Positions 1-11,921 are shown, numbered from the stretch's first letter. The stretch: 64,000 bases of DNA from Pseudoalteromonas sp. MSK9-3 (GCF_003590335.1 NZ_MIET01000032.1:186001-250000); one strand, 5' to 3'. Translations and numbers: made by a program. Notes: a model not told the origin generated them from the letters alone.

Positions 1-768
1 AGAGAGCAAAACAATATAGGTTTGTATGATACAACAAGGTTGCAAGATGACTTTGCAGGGTTATTCAGAGAACAACGCTTTTCAGGTGTGGATAGAATTG
101 CACAAGCAAACCAATTTACATTAGGTGCGACAACTCGTGTTTTTGATAACGATAGCACCGAGCGCTTTAACTTTAGCATCGGGCAAATCATTTACTTAAG
201 TGATGATGTAAAGCCAAGTGCACAAGCGTCTAATGTAGAAACTAATTACAATGCATTGTTTGCAGCTGAAACCATGGTACATTGGCATCGACGTTGGTAC
301 TTTTCAGCCGGAATGCAATATGATGCCGATTCAAAAGATTTGATACAGTCTCATACCACCCTGAACTACAGAGGAGACAATAATAAACTCGTGCAATTGA
401 ACCATCGCTATGCAAATAGTGTCTCAGGATATGAGATTGACCAAATAGGTATTTTTAGTAGTCTACCTATTAACCAAAACTGGCAGTTTGTCGCGAGATA
501 CCATAGAGATTTAAATGCCTCACGAAGCGTGGAAGTTTTTGCCGGTATTCAATACGACAGTTGTTGTTGGGCAATTCAAATTACCGGTGGTAGACACATA
601 GAAACAGATTTAAACCAAACCATTAATCATGATAATGCACAGTTTGATACCAGTATTGGTTTTAACTTTGTGTTTAAAGGATTAGGTGGTAAATCAAACA
701 ATGGTGCTAGCCAACTATTGCAACAAGGTATCTTCGGCTACCGTCGACCTTATTTTTTAAATAATTAA
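1..768 (+). CDS. lptD: LPS-assembly protein LptD, C-terminal part (5' end outside window)
   Basis: The reading frame is open from base 1 and ends at a TAA at 766-768, leaving 255 residues. The segment LYDTTRLQDDFAGLFREQRF followed by GVDRIAQANQ is the conserved C-terminal barrel region of LptD, the outer-membrane beta-barrel that inserts lipopolysaccharide into the outer leaflet with LptE. The visible part is rich in alternating aromatic strands and contains the C-terminal Cys pair (DSCCWAIQ) used in LptD disulfide bonding. surA follows after 16 bases, the usual order, and SurA is a chaperone for LptD folding. The apparent TTG start at base 22 is not the true start, because homology continues upstream of it to the window edge. 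Confidence 0.95.
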   Translation, partial: REQNNIGLYDTTRLQDDFAGLFREQRFSGVDRIAQANQFTLGATTRVFDNDSTERFNFSIGQIIYLSDDVKPSAQASNVETNYNALFAAETMVHWHRRWYFSAGMQYDADSKDLIQSHTTLNYRGDNNKLVQLNHRYANSVSGYEIDQIGIFSSLPINQNWQFVARYHRDLNASRSVEVFAGIQYDSCCWAIQITGGRHIETDLNQTINHDNAQFDTSIGFNFVFKGLGGKSNNGASQLLQQGIFGYRRPYFLNN

Positions 769-784
769 TAAATATTAGAATACT

Positions 785-2077
785 ATGAATTTTAAAAAGT
801 TATTATTAGCCGCCCTTTTGGGATTAAGTGTTAGTCAAGTAGTACACGCCGAACGAGTGCAGATAGATAAAATTGTCGCCACCGTGAATGAAGGCGTTGT
901 GCTACAAAGTGAAGTTGAACAAATTATTAACCGTGTTAAAGAGCAGGCAAAACAGCAAAGCACCGAATTACCATCAGATAGAACACTCAGGGTGCAGGCT
1001 ATTGACCGGTTAGTAGATCAATCATTGGTGTTGCAGCTTGCTGAGCGCATGGGTATGGAAATTTCAGACTCTCAATTAGATCAAACAATCGCAAATATCG
1101 CTAAAGATCAAAACATGACGATTGCGGATCTAAGACGTTCTGTAGAGTCTAGCGGTGAAAGCTACCAAGCTTATAGAGAAGAGATCCGTAAAGAAATTAC
1201 CATTAGCCAAGTACGACGTGCCAGTGTAGATCGTCGTGTTTATATTAGTACGCAAGAAGTGGCTAATTTACAAAAAATATTAGAACAGCAAACCGGAAAC
1301 CCAGAAGAGTATGATATTGGTCATATCCTAATAAAGATCCCAAGCAAAGCATCACCTCAAGAGATTCAAGATGCTAGAGAACGCGCAGATAATGTTATTG
1401 ATTTTTTAAATGACGGTAAAGAGTTTAAGCGTATCGCAATCGCTTCATCGAGCGGTGCAAAAGCATTAGAAGGTGGTCAGCTAGGCTGGATGAGTATTAA
1501 TGAAATGCCGTCATTATTTGCTGAAGCTGTTAAAGGTAAGAAGAAAGATAATATTGTTGGTCCAGTTCGCTCAGGTGCAGGCTTTCACATATTAAAAATA
1601 CAAGATATTCGTGGTCGCCAAGTGGTAGAGACTACAGAAGTACGTTCTCGCCATATTCTCATCAAACCTTCAATCATTCTGAGTGAAGAAAAAGCGCGTG
1701 ATATGTTAGCGGGCTTCGCAAAAGACCTGCGCACTGGAGAAGCTGACTTTGCAGAATTAGCAAAAGAACATTCAGAAGATCCAGGCTCAGCACTTAAGGG
1801 TGGAGAATACGATTGGACTGATCCAACAACCTATGTACCAGCGTTTAAAAATACACTACTGTCATTAGAGCAAAATGAGATCAGTGAACCATTTAGAAGT
1901 ACATTTGGTTGGCACATAGTTCAACTGTTAGACAAGCGAACAGCGGATAAAACGGATCAAGCGAAAATAAATCGTGCCCATGGACTACTATTTAACCGTA
2001 AGTTCAAAGAAGAAAGCTTTAAATGGCAACGAGAGATCCGTGAACAAGCCCATATTGACATTTTCCCAACAGAATAA
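785..2077 (+). CDS. surA: Periplasmic chaperone and peptidyl-prolyl isomerase SurA
   Basis: 430 residues, the usual SurA length. Residues 1-22 form a signal peptide ending in VVHA. The N-terminal chaperone domain spans about 25-165. Two parvulin domains follow, starting near DIGHILIK (about 177) and SRHILIK (about 288). SurA escorts unfolded outer-membrane barrels, LptD among them, across the periplasm. It lies 16 bases after lptD and 11 bases before pdxA, so it is probably co-transcribed with both. Confidence 0.97.
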   Translation: MNFKKLLLAALLGLSVSQVVHAERVQIDKIVATVNEGVVLQSEVEQIINRVKEQAKQQSTELPSDRTLRVQAIDRLVDQSLVLQLAERMGMEISDSQLDQTIANIAKDQNMTIADLRRSVESSGESYQAYREEIRKEITISQVRRASVDRRVYISTQEVANLQKILEQQTGNPEEYDIGHILIKIPSKASPQEIQDARERADNVIDFLNDGKEFKRIAIASSSGAKALEGGQLGWMSINEMPSLFAEAVKGKKKDNIVGPVRSGAGFHILKIQDIRGRQVVETTEVRSRHILIKPSIILSEEKARDMLAGFAKDLRTGEADFAELAKEHSEDPGSALKGGEYDWTDPTTYVPAFKNTLLSLEQNEISEPFRSTFGWHIVQLLDKRTADKTDQAKINRAHGLLFNRKFKEESFKWQREIREQAHIDIFPTE

Positions 2078-2088
2078 ATGGATCTAAC

Positions 2089-3078
2089 ATGTGTCTAAGA
2101 ATAGCAATTACCCCGGGTGAGCCCGCCGGCATCGGCCCAGATCTCGTTATTAAATTGGCACAACAAATGTGGTCTGCACAATTGGTTGCAGTAGTCGATC
2201 GCACAATTATTGAAAAACGTGCGATCGAATTAGGTGAATCAATCACGTTACTCCCATTTGAGGCGAAAACTGAAGCAAAGCCAGCGTCTGCAGGCTGTTT
2301 GTATTACTTGCAAGTTGATAAAGGCACCCATGTACAAGCTGGACAGCTTGACGAGAAAAATGGCCAGTATGTACTTGAAACATTGCGCATCGCATCTGAA
2401 AAAAATATGGATGGTACATTTGATGCTGTCGTGACCGGTCCTGTGCATAAGGGAATAATCAACCGAGCGGGTATTTCATTCAGTGGGCATACGGAATATT
2501 TTGCTCTGCAATCTAATACATCTGATGTTGTTATGATGCTCGCAACTGAGGGATTAAGGGTCGCCCTCGTTACGACACATATTCCACTGGCTTATGTATC
2601 ACGCGCGGTCACAACTGAGCGATTAACTAAAGTCGTCAACATTCTATATGATGATTTACAAAGTAAGTTTGGTATTGAAAAGCCTCGCGTACTCGTTTGT
2701 GGTTTAAACCCTCATGCTGGAGAAGATGGGCATCTTGGTAGAGAAGAGATTGAGACGATTACACCGGCACTGAGCGCACTGAATGCGCAAGGAATGAATC
2801 TTATTGGCCCACTACCCGCAGATACCTTATTTCAAGCAAAGTATTTGGATAATGCAGATGCTGTGCTTGCAATGTATCACGATCAGGGGTTACCTGTGTT
2901 AAAATATAAAGGATTTGGTAATTCGGTTAATATTACCCTTGGGCTACCCTTTATAAGAACCTCTGTTGACCATGGCACCGCGCTAGATTTGGCGGCTACA
3001 GGTAACATTGAGGTAGGTAGTTTTGACTTAGCTATCCGCGAAGCGATAAAGCTCGCCAACAAAAAAGCACTGAATTAA
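2089..3078 (+). CDS. pdxA: 4-hydroxythreonine-4-phosphate dehydrogenase
   Basis: 329 residues, full length for PdxA, which oxidises 4-phosphohydroxy-L-threonine in pyridoxal 5'-phosphate synthesis in the cytoplasm. The start reads [18 protein letters not shown], the classic PdxA N-terminus. Metal-binding His motifs are present: [21 protein letters not shown] and [15 protein letters not shown]. The stop codon overlaps the rsmA start by one base (TAATG), which implies translational coupling. The ATG at 2089 has no strong Shine-Dalgarno sequence, but the N-terminus fits the family. Confidence 0.97.
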   Translation: MCLRIAITPGEPAGIGPDLVIKLAQQMWSAQLVAVVDRTIIEKRAIELGESITLLPFEAKTEAKPASAGCLYYLQVDKGTHVQAGQLDEKNGQYVLETLRIASEKNMDGTFDAVVTGPVHKGIINRAGISFSGHTEYFALQSNTSDVVMMLATEGLRVALVTTHIPLAYVSRAVTTERLTKVVNILYDDLQSKFGIEKPRVLVCGLNPHAGEDGHLGREEIETITPALSALNAQGMNLIGPLPADTLFQAKYLDNADAVLAMYHDQGLPVLKYKGFGNSVNITLGLPFIRTSVDHGTALDLAATGNIEVGSFDLAIREAIKLANKKALN

Positions 3079-3884
3079 TGACTGATAAAGTACACTTAGG
3101 GCATCGAGCCCGTAAACGTTTTGGCCAAAACTTCCTAAATGATGACATGATCATCGATAAAATTGTGACTGCAATTGACCCAAAACCAGCTGATAACCTT
3201 GTGGAAATCGGTCCAGGTTTGGGTGCTATCACTGAACCTGTAGTTGATCTAAGTGAAAAGTTAACGGTTGTAGAGCTTGATAAAGATCTCGCAGAACGAC
3301 TGATTAAGCATCCTTTTATGGGCCCCAAATTGACGGTGCACCAAGGTGATGCCATGAAGTTTGATTTTGCCTCTTTAATTAAGGATGGTGAGAAGCTAAA
3401 AATATTTGGTAACTTACCTTACAACGTATCAACGCCTCTTTTATTTCACCTTTTTGAGTTTGCAGATCATGTTGAACACATGCATTTTATGCTTCAAAAA
3501 GAAGTTGTCAAACGCATGGTAGCAAACCCGGATTCTAAAGCATTTGGTCGATTAAGCGTCATGACCCAGTACTATTGCAACGCGATGCCCGTGATTGAAG
3601 TGCCGCCAGAGTGCTTCAAGCCGGCACCAAAAGTAGACTCAGCGGTTATTCGCTTGATCCCAAAAAAGCCAGAGCAACGTTCCGCAAAAAGTACAAAAAT
3701 ACTAAATACTGTATGTTTAGAAGCCTTTAATCAACGCCGAAAGACATTGCGTAATAGTCTTTCTAACTTGTTAACAAGTGAAGAAATGGCTGAAATTGGT
3801 ATCGATGCGACAAAACGTGCTGAAAACCTCTCTCTTTCTCAATTTATAGATATAGCAAACTGGATTTATGACAATAAGCAGTAA
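3078..3884 (+). CDS. rsmA: 16S rRNA (adenine1518-N6/adenine1519-N6)-dimethyltransferase
   Basis: 268 residues. This is KsgA/RsmA, which dimethylates two adjacent adenines in the 3' hairpin of 16S rRNA late in 30S assembly. The N-terminus [14 protein letters not shown] is diagnostic. The SAM-binding motif I is [11 protein letters not shown], and the catalytic motif IV is [12 protein letters not shown]. It is joined to pdxA by a one-base overlap and to apaG by a 17-base overlap, so the three are likely expressed together. Confidence 0.97.
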   Translation: MTDKVHLGHRARKRFGQNFLNDDMIIDKIVTAIDPKPADNLVEIGPGLGAITEPVVDLSEKLTVVELDKDLAERLIKHPFMGPKLTVHQGDAMKFDFASLIKDGEKLKIFGNLPYNVSTPLLFHLFEFADHVEHMHFMLQKEVVKRMVANPDSKAFGRLSVMTQYYCNAMPVIEVPPECFKPAPKVDSAVIRLIPKKPEQRSAKSTKILNTVCLEAFNQRRKTLRNSLSNLLTSEEMAEIGIDATKRAENLSLSQFIDIANWIYDNKQ

Positions 3885-4257
3885 TATTGGCTCACCAATA
3901 AAAGTCTCTGTTGAAACTTTTTATGTAGAAGCGCAATCTCAGCCAGAAAAAGACAAATACGTATTTGCATATACTGTGACAATAAAAAATCACAGCCTGT
4001 GCAGTGCCAAGTTGGAAAGCCGTTATTGGCTTATCACAGATGCAAATGGTAAAGAGTCAGAAATAGAAGGCGAAGGGGTCATTGGTGAAAAACCATCAAT
4101 TGCACCTGGTGAAAGCTATAAATATACCAGCGGTGCTGTCCTTGATACGCCATTAGGCACCATGCAAGGCCATTATCTTATGCGTAATGAGTTTGGTACT
4201 GAATTTGAAGCACCAATCCCTGTATTTAGCCTCAAAAGCTTAACCACGTTACACTAA
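3868..4257 (+). CDS. apaG: ApaG family protein
   Basis: 129 residues, about the length of E. coli ApaG (125). It is a single fibronectin-III-like beta-sandwich domain. The motifs [19 protein letters not shown] and [15 protein letters not shown] are typical. Biochemical function is poorly defined for the family. The start ATG lies inside the end of rsmA, with GGATTT just upstream. The gene precedes apaH, as in E. coli. Confidence 0.95.
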   Translation: MTISSNIGSPIKVSVETFYVEAQSQPEKDKYVFAYTVTIKNHSLCSAKLESRYWLITDANGKESEIEGEGVIGEKPSIAPGESYKYTSGAVLDTPLGTMQGHYLMRNEFGTEFEAPIPVFSLKSLTTLH

Positions 4258-4263
4258 CGATAT

Positions 4264-5064
4264 ATGGCTCAGTACGCAATAGGTGATCTGCAAGGCTGCT
4301 TTAAGCCTTTTACTCAATTACTAGATATGGTGAACTTTAATTCTAGTAAAGATCACCTTTATCTAGTGGGTGATGTGATAGCCAGAGGGCCAGACTCTCT
4401 GGCCTGTCTTGATTGGCTATACATGCATCAAGATTCGATTACCATCACACTTGGCAACCATGATCTACACTTACTCGCCTGTGCTGAATTGAATCGTCGA
4501 CCTAACCCAAAAGATAAATTAGAAAACGTATTTCAAAGCCCTCGCTTCTCAAAATATCTCTCTCTATTAAAGCAGCAGCCTTTAGCTATTTTTTTACCTG
4601 AACATAGAACATTTATATCTCACGCAGGTATTCATCCCACTTGGAGCATTAATACTGCATTGGAATACGCTCAATATGTTGAGCAACGTTATCGCGGTCA
4701 TAGTGCCAAAGATCTCTTTAGTTCTATGTACTCAGAGCACCCAACAGAGTGCATTAATGCATTAAGCGAAGCTGAAAAATTTAGAGCAATTATTAACGTT
4801 TTCACACGAATGCGCTACCTCACAGCTGATAATGAACTAGACTTAACGAATAAAGGAGGTGTGGGTAGTTCTTCGACGCTGACACCTTGGTTTCATCGCG
4901 AACGCTTTCAAAAGTCAAAAACTTCCTTTATATTTGGCCATTGGGCTGCGCTAAAAGGCGTAACAAAAATGCAAAACGTCATTGCATTAGACACTGGATG
5001 TGTCTGGGGTGGGCCGATGACTATGATGAATATTGCAACGAAAGAACAATATTTAAGCAAATAA
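4264..5064 (+). CDS. apaH: Bis(5'-nucleosyl)-tetraphosphatase, symmetrical
   Basis: 266 residues, slightly shorter than E. coli ApaH (280). It hydrolyses Ap4A to two ADP and can remove Np4 caps from RNA. Metallophosphatase motifs are in order: YAIGDLQGCFKP, VGDVIARGPDS, TLGNHDLHLLA, SHAGIHPTW and FGHWAALKG. It begins 6 bases after apaG and ends the lptD-to-apaH block. I see no obvious hairpin terminator between it and the following chemoreceptor gene. Confidence 0.96.
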   Translation: MAQYAIGDLQGCFKPFTQLLDMVNFNSSKDHLYLVGDVIARGPDSLACLDWLYMHQDSITITLGNHDLHLLACAELNRRPNPKDKLENVFQSPRFSKYLSLLKQQPLAIFLPEHRTFISHAGIHPTWSINTALEYAQYVEQRYRGHSAKDLFSSMYSEHPTECINALSEAEKFRAIINVFTRMRYLTADNELDLTNKGGVGSSSTLTPWFHRERFQKSKTSFIFGHWAALKGVTKMQNVIALDTGCVWGGPMTMMNIATKEQYLSK

Positions 5065-5180
5065 TCTATTCTCGCCCCTTTTTACTGAATTTTTTAGTCA
5101 CATCTGCTATAAAATACTTAACTTATCCGCAATAAAACCGATAAGTATTGAATCCTGCTAGTAAAATTGATGGAAATTGT

Positions 5181-7196
5181 ATGAACTTGACTGTAAGCCA
5201 ACGAATTTGGGGTGGTTTTATTCTTATCACCTTACTGCTCCTAATGATAGGTGGAAACTCTTTGCTAAGGATTGCAAATATAGATAGCTCAACACAACAA
5301 GTGAATAGCTTATCTCTCCCTGCGCTTGATAAAAGTTCAGAGTTACAAGTTGAGTTTTCATTAATGAGCAAAGTTGCTCAAGGCAGCTTTTATGCACAAA
5401 CTCCCGCCGAGCTGAATGCACTGAAAGCAGAGTTTAATCAGCGCCAAACTGTTTTTAGCAATACGCATGCTGAATTAGAAAATGTCGTAAGTAGCAACCA
5501 GAATTTATCGCGTAGCGCTCAAGATGTGGGCAATACATATGAAGACTTCGTGAGCTCAGTAAATAACTTATTAAAAGATAAAGCGCTCGAGCTGCAATTA
5601 AGAAAGTCTATCACTACTCAACTAGAAAATATTGAATTAAATGCTGAAGATGCGACAACCGTTGTGCTTGATATTATTGATTTGGATGGATTAAAAGAAT
5701 CCAGCAACCGTGCTTATCAAGCAGCTAATAGTATGGAAAATAACTTTTCGGGTATCGTCACTAACAGTGCCGATATGTTAACTGTTGATGACTTAAACAC
5801 CCTTGAGATTGTAAAGAAAGATCAAACTTACTTGCTTGAAGAGCTAGAGCGAAATATCGGATTAATGAAAGCGCCTGTCGTCGCACTTGATAGTGATTTG
5901 TTTGCAGATCTAGAGTCTTACTTTACTGCATTAAAGCAAGATACAACCGGCACACAAAGCTTGTCAGAAAATAAAAAGCGCTTGATCAATGCGATTAATA
6001 TGACTAAGTCGGAACTGGCAGAAGCAGAACAAGCTACTAAAGCAGCTTTAAAACAGCTTGATCAGCTATTAGATGAAGCAAGCAAAGTGGCATTCGATTT
6101 ACAAAAGGGCGTAAGCCAAGATGTCAGTGCTGCAAACTTATGGACATGGATTGGTATGGTCATTGCGACATTGATTGCGATCGTAGTCGCCTTTGTGACG
6201 GTAAACCTTATTACCAAACCCCTTGCAGAAGTTAATCGTGTACTCACAATCGTTGCTCGTGGTGACATGACGCAGCGTTTGGACGATACAGCGCAGGATG
6301 AGTTCGGTGAGCTGTCTCGCAGTTGTAACGCATTAATTAGCAGCTTACGAGAGCTGATCACTGGTATCGTTTCTCGCTCTACACAGCTGGCAGCCGCGTC
6401 AGAGCAAACATCAACCATTACCACAGAATCAAGCCAAGCGATTCGAAATCAACAAGCTCAAGTAGAGCAAGCAGCTACTGCAACAACAGAAATGAGCAGT
6501 ACATCTCATGGTGTAAGCAATAGCGCAAACCAAGCATTACTTGAAATTAAAAATGCTGACAAAGAAGCCGAGCGTGTGAAAGGTATTTCTCATGATAACA
6601 AGCACACTATTGAGCAGCTCGCTCGCGAGGTTGATGAAGCATCAAGAGTTATTAATAAACTACACCAAGACAGTGCGTCAATTGGTGGGATCTTAGATGT
6701 TATTCGTGGGATCGCAGAGCAAACCAACCTACTTGCCTTAAATGCTGCCATTGAGGCTGCCCGAGCTGGTGAGCAAGGTCGAGGTTTTGCTGTCGTTGCT
6801 GATGAAGTGAGATCACTGGCAAGTAAGACTCAGGAATCGACACAAGAAATCCAGTCAATGATTGAATCTTTACAAGCCGGCGCCGAAGAGGCTGTAACTG
6901 CGATGTCAAAAGGTAAGCAGCAAGCGGAGTCCTGTGTTGATAAAAGTGATTTGGCTAACGAAGCACTCAATAGTATTACCCAAGCTGTATCGCAAGCGCA
7001 TGATGTGAGTGAAGAGATCTCGACTGCGGCAAATGAGCAGCAGCAGGTTTCTCAAGAGATCAGTGAGCGCTTAGAGTCTATTGTGTCTATTGCAGAACAA
7101 ACTGCAGAAGGCGCAAATCAAACCTCAATATCAAGCACTGAAGTTGCAAAACTGGCTGAAGAGCTGCGCTTATCCGTAGAGCAGTTCAAGGTTTAA
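5181..7196 (+). CDS. Methyl-accepting chemotaxis protein
   Basis: 671 residues from the ATG at 5181. A TTG 33 bases upstream would add 11 polar residues before the membrane segment and is less likely. One membrane helix lies at about 10-30. A long, mostly helical periplasmic region of about 280 residues follows, resembling helical-bimodular or four-helix sensor domains. A second membrane helix lies near 320-344, then a HAMP domain, then a long signalling coiled coil. The conserved hairpin tip reads [19 protein letters not shown] and continues as [18 protein letters not shown], the part that binds CheA and CheW. The ligand cannot be told from the sequence. A terminator follows about 80 bases after the stop. 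Confidence 0.95.
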   Translation: MNLTVSQRIWGGFILITLLLLMIGGNSLLRIANIDSSTQQVNSLSLPALDKSSELQVEFSLMSKVAQGSFYAQTPAELNALKAEFNQRQTVFSNTHAELENVVSSNQNLSRSAQDVGNTYEDFVSSVNNLLKDKALELQLRKSITTQLENIELNAEDATTVVLDIIDLDGLKESSNRAYQAANSMENNFSGIVTNSADMLTVDDLNTLEIVKKDQTYLLEELERNIGLMKAPVVALDSDLFADLESYFTALKQDTTGTQSLSENKKRLINAINMTKSELAEAEQATKAALKQLDQLLDEASKVAFDLQKGVSQDVSAANLWTWIGMVIATLIAIVVAFVTVNLITKPLAEVNRVLTIVARGDMTQRLDDTAQDEFGELSRSCNALISSLRELITGIVSRSTQLAAASEQTSTITTESSQAIRNQQAQVEQAATATTEMSSTSHGVSNSANQALLEIKNADKEAERVKGISHDNKHTIEQLAREVDEASRVINKLHQDSASIGGILDVIRGIAEQTNLLALNAAIEAARAGEQGRGFAVVADEVRSLASKTQESTQEIQSMIESLQAGAEEAVTAMSKGKQQAESCVDKSDLANEALNSITQAVSQAHDVSEEISTAANEQQQVSQEISERLESIVSIAEQTAEGANQTSISSTEVAKLAEELRLSVEQFKV

Positions 7197-7278
7197 ATTA
7201 GCAAAATTGAGATGAGATAGCTCTAAAAGTGATGAAACTGTATTTTACTCTCCTTTGGTAACTCATTTTAAAACACAG

Positions 7279-7304
7279 AAAAGCCTGCATTTGCAGGCTT
7301 TTTT
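7279..7304 (+). terminator. Rho-independent terminator after the chemoreceptor gene
   Basis: Inverted repeat AAGCCTGC / GCAGGCTT with a 4-base loop, followed by a run of T on the plus strand. It lies about 85 bases after the chemoreceptor stop. Confidence 0.9.
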
Positions 7305-7416
7305 ATCTATTACTCCCCTAAATTAAGGTTGGCACACTTCCAACTCAATTTAGGTGAGTATCATTAATTCAGTAGCAAGCCCTAATAAGCAAAAGTCGCA
7401 CAGTGCCTTAAAATAC

Positions 7417-7447
7417 AAAGCGCCCGATGAAATACACCGGGCGCTTT
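7417..7447 (-). terminator. Rho-independent terminator of tkt
   Basis: Stem AAAGCGCCCG / CGGGCGCTTT with an 11-base loop, about 50 bases past the tkt stop. The T tract on the minus-strand side is short. Confidence 0.75.
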
Positions 7448-7496
7448 AATTAAAATAGTACCAACCTATGCTAGGCTGGGTAATCGCTTCAAGCGA

Positions 7497-9488
7497 TTAA
7501 AACAACGCTTTTGCCTTCTTCACTATATTATCAACCGTAAAGCCAAAGTGTTCGAACAACTCATTTGCTGGTGCTGATTCACCAAAAGTCGTCATGCCTA
7601 CCACTACGCCATTTAAGCCAACATATTTGTACCAATAATCTGCAATTCCAGCTTCTACCGCAACACGGCGAGTAACAGATGCCGGTAAAACGCTTTCTTT
7701 ATATTCAGCTGACTGGGCATCGAATACATCCGTTGATGGCATAGAAACAACACGAACTTTTTTGCCATCTAAACGTAATGATTTTGCTGAGTCGACAGCC
7801 AATTGTACTTCGGAACCTGTTGCTATAATGATTAACTCAGGATTACCGTCACAGCTTAGAACATAGCCGCCTTGCTTGATTGCTTGTACTTGTGCATCAT
7901 CTCGCCCTTGCTGCTCTAAACCTTGACGAGTAAAGATGAGAGAAGTTGGTCCATCTTTGCGCTCAACCGCTTGCTGCCATGCAACTGCAGACTCAACTTG
8001 GTCACATGGACGCCAGTTAACTAAGTTCGGCGTTAGACGCATGCTTGCTATTTGTTCAACGGGTTGGTGAGTTGGCCCGTCTTCACCTAATCCAATTGAA
8101 TCATGTGTATACACAAAGATACTAGGTTGCTTCATTAATGCAGCCATACGCACCGCATTTCGAGCATATTCCATAAACATTAAGAATGTGGCACCGTAAG
8201 GGATAAAGCCTTTGTGCAACACAATACCATTCATAATGGCTGACATACCAAATTCACGCACACCATAATAAATATAGTTACCAGAGGCATCATCAGCAGT
8301 TAGGCCTTTTGAACCATTCCAAATGGTTAGGTTTGAGCCAGCCAAATCAGCTGAGCCGCCCATAAACTCGGGTAACAATGGACCATATGCATTTAATGCA
8401 TTTTGTGATGCTTTACGTGTTGCTGGGTTTGCAGGATTTGCCTGCAGCTGTGCAATATACGCTTCAGATTGCTCAGCCCATGTATCTGGTAACTCACCTT
8501 TCATACGGCGCTCAAATTCAGCAGCTAATTCTGGGTACTCAATTTGGTACTCAGTAAATTTAATCAACCAATGGCTTTGCGCCTGTTGACCGCGTGCTGA
8601 AGCATCCCATTTAGCATAAATTTCATCAGGCACTTCAAACGCATCATGATCCCAGCCGAGAAATTCACGTGCAGCCTTGATCTCTTCGTCACCCAGTGGT
8701 GCGCCATGACAATCATGACTACCTGATTTATTTGGTGAGCCGTAGCCAATCACTGTTTTACAACAAATTAAGGTTGGTTTATTCGTTTCAGCGCGCGCGG
8801 CATCTATTGCGGCTTTAATCGCTTCACTATCGTGGCCATCGACATCTGCAATCACATGCCAGCCATATGCTTCGAAACGCTTAGGCGTATCATCACTGAA
8901 CCAGCCTTCAACTTCACCATCTATTGAAATGCCATTATCATCCCAAAATGCAACCAGCTTACCTAAGCCAAGTGTGCCGGCTAAAGAACAAGCTTCATGG
9001 GAAATACCTTCCATTAGGCAGCCATCACCTAAGAACGCATAAGTAAAGTGGTTTACAATATCATGTTCATCACGATTAAATTGTGCAGCCAGTGACTTTT
9101 CAGCAATTGCCATACCAACCGCATTGGTAATGCCCTGGCCTAGTGGGCCCGTGGTAGTTTCAATACCAGGCGCATAACCATATTCAGGGTGCCCTGGTGT
9201 TTTAGAGTGCATTTGACGAAAGTTTTTCAAATCATCAATAGATAATTCATAACCACTTAAATGTAACAAAGAATAAATAAGCATTGAACCATGACCATTT
9301 GATAGCACAAAACGGTCACGATCAGCCCATTCAGGGTTACTTGGATTATGTTTTAAATAATCGCGCCATAGTACTTCGGCAATGTCCGCCATACCCATAG
9401 GGGCACCTGGGTGGCCTGATTTAGCCTGTTGTACTGCATCCATTGACAGAGCGCGGATTGCGTTTGCTAGTTCTTTGCGAGATGGCAT
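7497..9488 (-). CDS. tkt: Transketolase
   Basis: 663 residues starting [17 protein letters not shown], matching E. coli TktA in length. A TAGGAGA Shine-Dalgarno sequence sits 6 bases before the ATG at 9488. An in-frame start further upstream would add 19 residues not found in the family. The enzyme transfers two-carbon units in the pentose phosphate pathway using thiamine diphosphate. Visible motifs are [18 protein letters not shown], the TPP site [13 protein letters not shown], and [18 protein letters not shown]. It is monocistronic with its own terminator and is divergent from metK. Confidence 0.98.
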   Translation of the reverse strand: MPSRKELANAIRALSMDAVQQAKSGHPGAPMGMADIAEVLWRDYLKHNPSNPEWADRDRFVLSNGHGSMLIYSLLHLSGYELSIDDLKNFRQMHSKTPGHPEYGYAPGIETTTGPLGQGITNAVGMAIAEKSLAAQFNRDEHDIVNHFTYAFLGDGCLMEGISHEACSLAGTLGLGKLVAFWDDNGISIDGEVEGWFSDDTPKRFEAYGWHVIADVDGHDSEAIKAAIDAARAETNKPTLICCKTVIGYGSPNKSGSHDCHGAPLGDEEIKAAREFLGWDHDAFEVPDEIYAKWDASARGQQAQSHWLIKFTEYQIEYPELAAEFERRMKGELPDTWAEQSEAYIAQLQANPANPATRKASQNALNAYGPLLPEFMGGSADLAGSNLTIWNGSKGLTADDASGNYIYYGVREFGMSAIMNGIVLHKGFIPYGATFLMFMEYARNAVRMAALMKQPSIFVYTHDSIGLGEDGPTHQPVEQIASMRLTPNLVNWRPCDQVESAVAWQQAVERKDGPTSLIFTRQGLEQQGRDDAQVQAIKQGGYVLSCDGNPELIIIATGSEVQLAVDSAKSLRLDGKKVRVVSMPSTDVFDAQSAEYKESVLPASVTRRVAVEAGIADYWYKYVGLNGVVVGMTTFGESAPANELFEHFGFTVDNIVKKAKALF

Positions 9489-9631
9489 GAATTCTCCTAC
9501 CTTAAAATTCGCGGGTATAATTTGAAGTACCCCATTCTTACTCATTTCAATACCCTACTGCAACGATATTCCATAGAAAAAACAGGTACAAGCAGGATTT
9601 TATATTCCAGCTCAATTTATAAAAGCTATTT

Positions 9632-9647
9632 AGACGTCTAGGCGTAA
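9632..9647 (+). promoter_or_regulatory. Putative MetJ operator upstream of metK
   Basis: The 8-mer AGACGTCT at 9632-9639 is the exact MetJ box consensus. It is followed directly by a weaker 8-mer AGGCGTAA (5 of 8 matches), and the preceding 8-mer matches at about 4 of 8. MetJ binds two or more adjacent boxes with SAM as corepressor. The site lies about 115 bases before the metK ATG, in the tkt-metK divergent region. This fits repression of SAM synthesis when SAM is plentiful. Confidence 0.65.
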
Positions 9648-9754
9648 AAAAACTATGCAGAGCTGTTTGTTTTGGTTAGAATGTTCCTCATACTTTTTTC
9701 ATTCCTGCGCTATCCTGTTTGTTTGTGAAGCGCATATTTGTGAGCATACATACA

Positions 9755-10906
9755 ATGGCAAAACATTTATTTACTTCTGAGTCTGTTTCTGAAGGCCATC
9801 CGGATAAAATCGCGGATCAAATTTCAGATGCGGTACTTGATGCAATCCTAGAACAAGATCCAAAAGCGCGTGTAGCATGTGAAACATATGTTAAAACAGG
9901 TATGGTTATGGTTGGTGGTGAAGTAACCACTAGCGCATGGGTAGACATCGAAGAACTAACACGTAAAACCGTACGTGATATCGGCTATACACATTCTGAC
10001 ATGGGCTTTGACGCTGATTCATGTGCGATTTTAAACACTATCGGCAAACAATCTCCAGATATTAACCAAGGTGTAGACCGTGCTAGAGCTGAAGAACAAG
10101 GCGCTGGCGACCAAGGTTTAATGTTTGGTTATGCATGTAATGAAACAGACGTATTAATGCCTGCACCAATCACTTACTCTCACCGTTTAGTACAACGCCA
10201 AGCGCAAGTACGAAAAAGCGGAGAGCTTAGCTGGTTGCGTCCAGATGCAAAATCACAAGTAACATTTGCTTATGAAAATGGTAAAGCAGTGGGTATTGAT
10301 GCGGTTGTTCTTTCAACTCAACATTGCGACTCTGTTTCACAAGATGACTTAGTTGAAGCCGTGATGGAAACCATCATCAAGCCGGTATTACCAGCGGAGC
10401 TTATTTCTAAAGCAACTAAGTTTTTCATCAACCCGACTGGTCGTTTTGTGATTGGTGGCCCAATGGGTGACTGTGGTTTAACTGGTCGTAAGATCATCGT
10501 AGATACTTATGGTGGCATGGCACGTCACGGTGGTGGCGCATTCTCTGGTAAAGATCCATCAAAAGTTGATCGTTCAGCAGCCTATGCTGCACGTTACGTT
10601 GCTAAAAACATTGTTGCAGCTGGTCTTGCTGATAAATGTGAATTGCAGGTATCTTATGCGATTGGTGTTGCAGAGCCAACATCGATTAGCATTGAAACAT
10701 TTGGTACAGGTAAACTGGAAGAATCTCGTTTAGTAGAGTTGGTACGTGAACATTTTGACCTTCGCCCATATGGTCTTCTTACTATGCTAGATTTAGAACG
10801 CCCAATTTATCAGCCTACTGCTGCATACGGCCACTTCGGACGTGAAGAATTCCCTTGGGAAGCAACTGACAAAGCAGAGGCTTTACGAGCTGCCGCTGGA
10901 TTATAA
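9755..10906 (+). CDS. metK: S-adenosylmethionine synthetase
   Basis: 383 residues from the ATG at 9755 ([18 protein letters not shown]), equal to the usual MetK length. An in-frame TTG at 9719 would add 12 non-homologous residues. It makes SAM from ATP and methionine. Family motifs are [25 protein letters not shown] and [19 protein letters not shown]. The gene is followed by a strong terminator and preceded by a MetJ-like box. Confidence 0.98.
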   Translation: MAKHLFTSESVSEGHPDKIADQISDAVLDAILEQDPKARVACETYVKTGMVMVGGEVTTSAWVDIEELTRKTVRDIGYTHSDMGFDADSCAILNTIGKQSPDINQGVDRARAEEQGAGDQGLMFGYACNETDVLMPAPITYSHRLVQRQAQVRKSGELSWLRPDAKSQVTFAYENGKAVGIDAVVLSTQHCDSVSQDDLVEAVMETIIKPVLPAELISKATKFFINPTGRFVIGGPMGDCGLTGRKIIVDTYGGMARHGGGAFSGKDPSKVDRSAAYAARYVAKNIVAAGLADKCELQVSYAIGVAEPTSISIETFGTGKLEESRLVELVREHFDLRPYGLLTMLDLERPIYQPTAAYGHFGREEFPWEATDKAEALRAAAGL

Positions 10907-10927
10907 TTTATCTAGTACAGAACCAAA

Positions 10928-10963
10928 TAAAAAAAGCGCTGCCTACTGGTAGCGCTTTTTTTT
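10928..10963 (+). terminator. Rho-independent terminator of metK
   Basis: A-tract plus AGCGCT-G-CC stem, loop TACT, GG-T-AGCGCT, then eight T. It may also work in reverse for the convergent EamA gene that ends at 10998. Confidence 0.9.
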
Positions 10964-10997
10964 GGTGACCTAAATAGTGTAAGTTTTGCTAAAAACC

Positions 10998-11921
10998 TTA
11001 CTTTATCTTCTGACTTTTATAATTTAAAAGATAAACCGCCGACAATGCTAATACCCCGCCGCTACCCACAATCAATGATAGCGATTCACCAAAATACCAA
11101 GCAGAGAGACCCATTGCAGATACAGGTACTACCAATACAAACGAACTAGAACGACTTGAACCTAACTTTTGAGTCGCTAAAAAAAACACACTGGTTGCGA
11201 TACTCACCACAACGGTTGATAAAAATAGCATATGTTGCCAATACTCAATCGGATAGGTCGTTATTGACGTCAGTGGAGCATATTCAAATGCCAACCAGTA
11301 GCTGATAATGCTAGCACTTCCATACATCAAGGTACTAAACAGTAAAAAATCTGCATATCGGCCTCCAACCTGACTCACCAGAGTAAGAATGGCCCAAGTC
11401 AGTGCAGCTAAAATAAAATACAGATTTCCCGATACCATTAGCTGTTCAAGATTGAAGTACCATATTTCAATCATCATTAACCCACCGACCAGTCCAAGCG
11501 TTAAGCCTGCGATCTGTAATCTGCTTAATTTCTGTTTAAATACGATGACAGTTAATAAACAGGTAAACAATGGGTTGAGCGTTGTTACCAACATTCCCCC
11601 TTTACCAGGTAATCCATCATTAAGGCCCAAAAAAAATAACTGATTATATGCAGCCAGCAGCAAACCAGCCGGCACAGACCACATTACCGCTTGACGCGTA
11701 AACCTCAGTTGAAACCACTTAAATAGGTGCATGACGAATAAAATAGGTAACATGCTAATAGTTGCAATGGCTAAGCGATAAAAGGTGGTCACCTTAGCTG
11801 GGGCCATATCTGCAATTATTTTCCCCGAAACCCAGCTAGTGCCCCATATCAGCATAGCCAAAATAAGTACGGTAACTAGTGTAGCCTCTGTCGTATCATT
11901 TTCTCTGTTGGCAACGTCCAC
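10998..11921 (-). CDS. EamA/DMT-family transporter
   Basis: 307 residues with about ten hydrophobic helices in two repeated EamA halves. The N-terminal half has the typical LIWGTSWVSGKIIADMAPAK; the second half begins near ILAALTWAILTLVSQVG. Members of this drug/metabolite transporter superfamily export amino acids, nucleobases or other metabolites, and the substrate cannot be assigned here. The start is a GTG at 11921, with AAGGAA 7 bases upstream. It is a single gene, convergent with metK. Confidence 0.85.
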   Translation of the reverse strand: MDVANRENDTTEATLVTVLILAMLIWGTSWVSGKIIADMAPAKVTTFYRLAIATISMLPILFVMHLFKWFQLRFTRQAVMWSVPAGLLLAAYNQLFFLGLNDGLPGKGGMLVTTLNPLFTCLLTVIVFKQKLSRLQIAGLTLGLVGGLMMIEIWYFNLEQLMVSGNLYFILAALTWAILTLVSQVGGRYADFLLFSTLMYGSASIISYWLAFEYAPLTSITTYPIEYWQHMLFLSTVVVSIATSVFFLATQKLGSSRSSSFVLVVPVSAMGLSAWYFGESLSLIVGSGGVLALSAVYLLNYKSQKIK

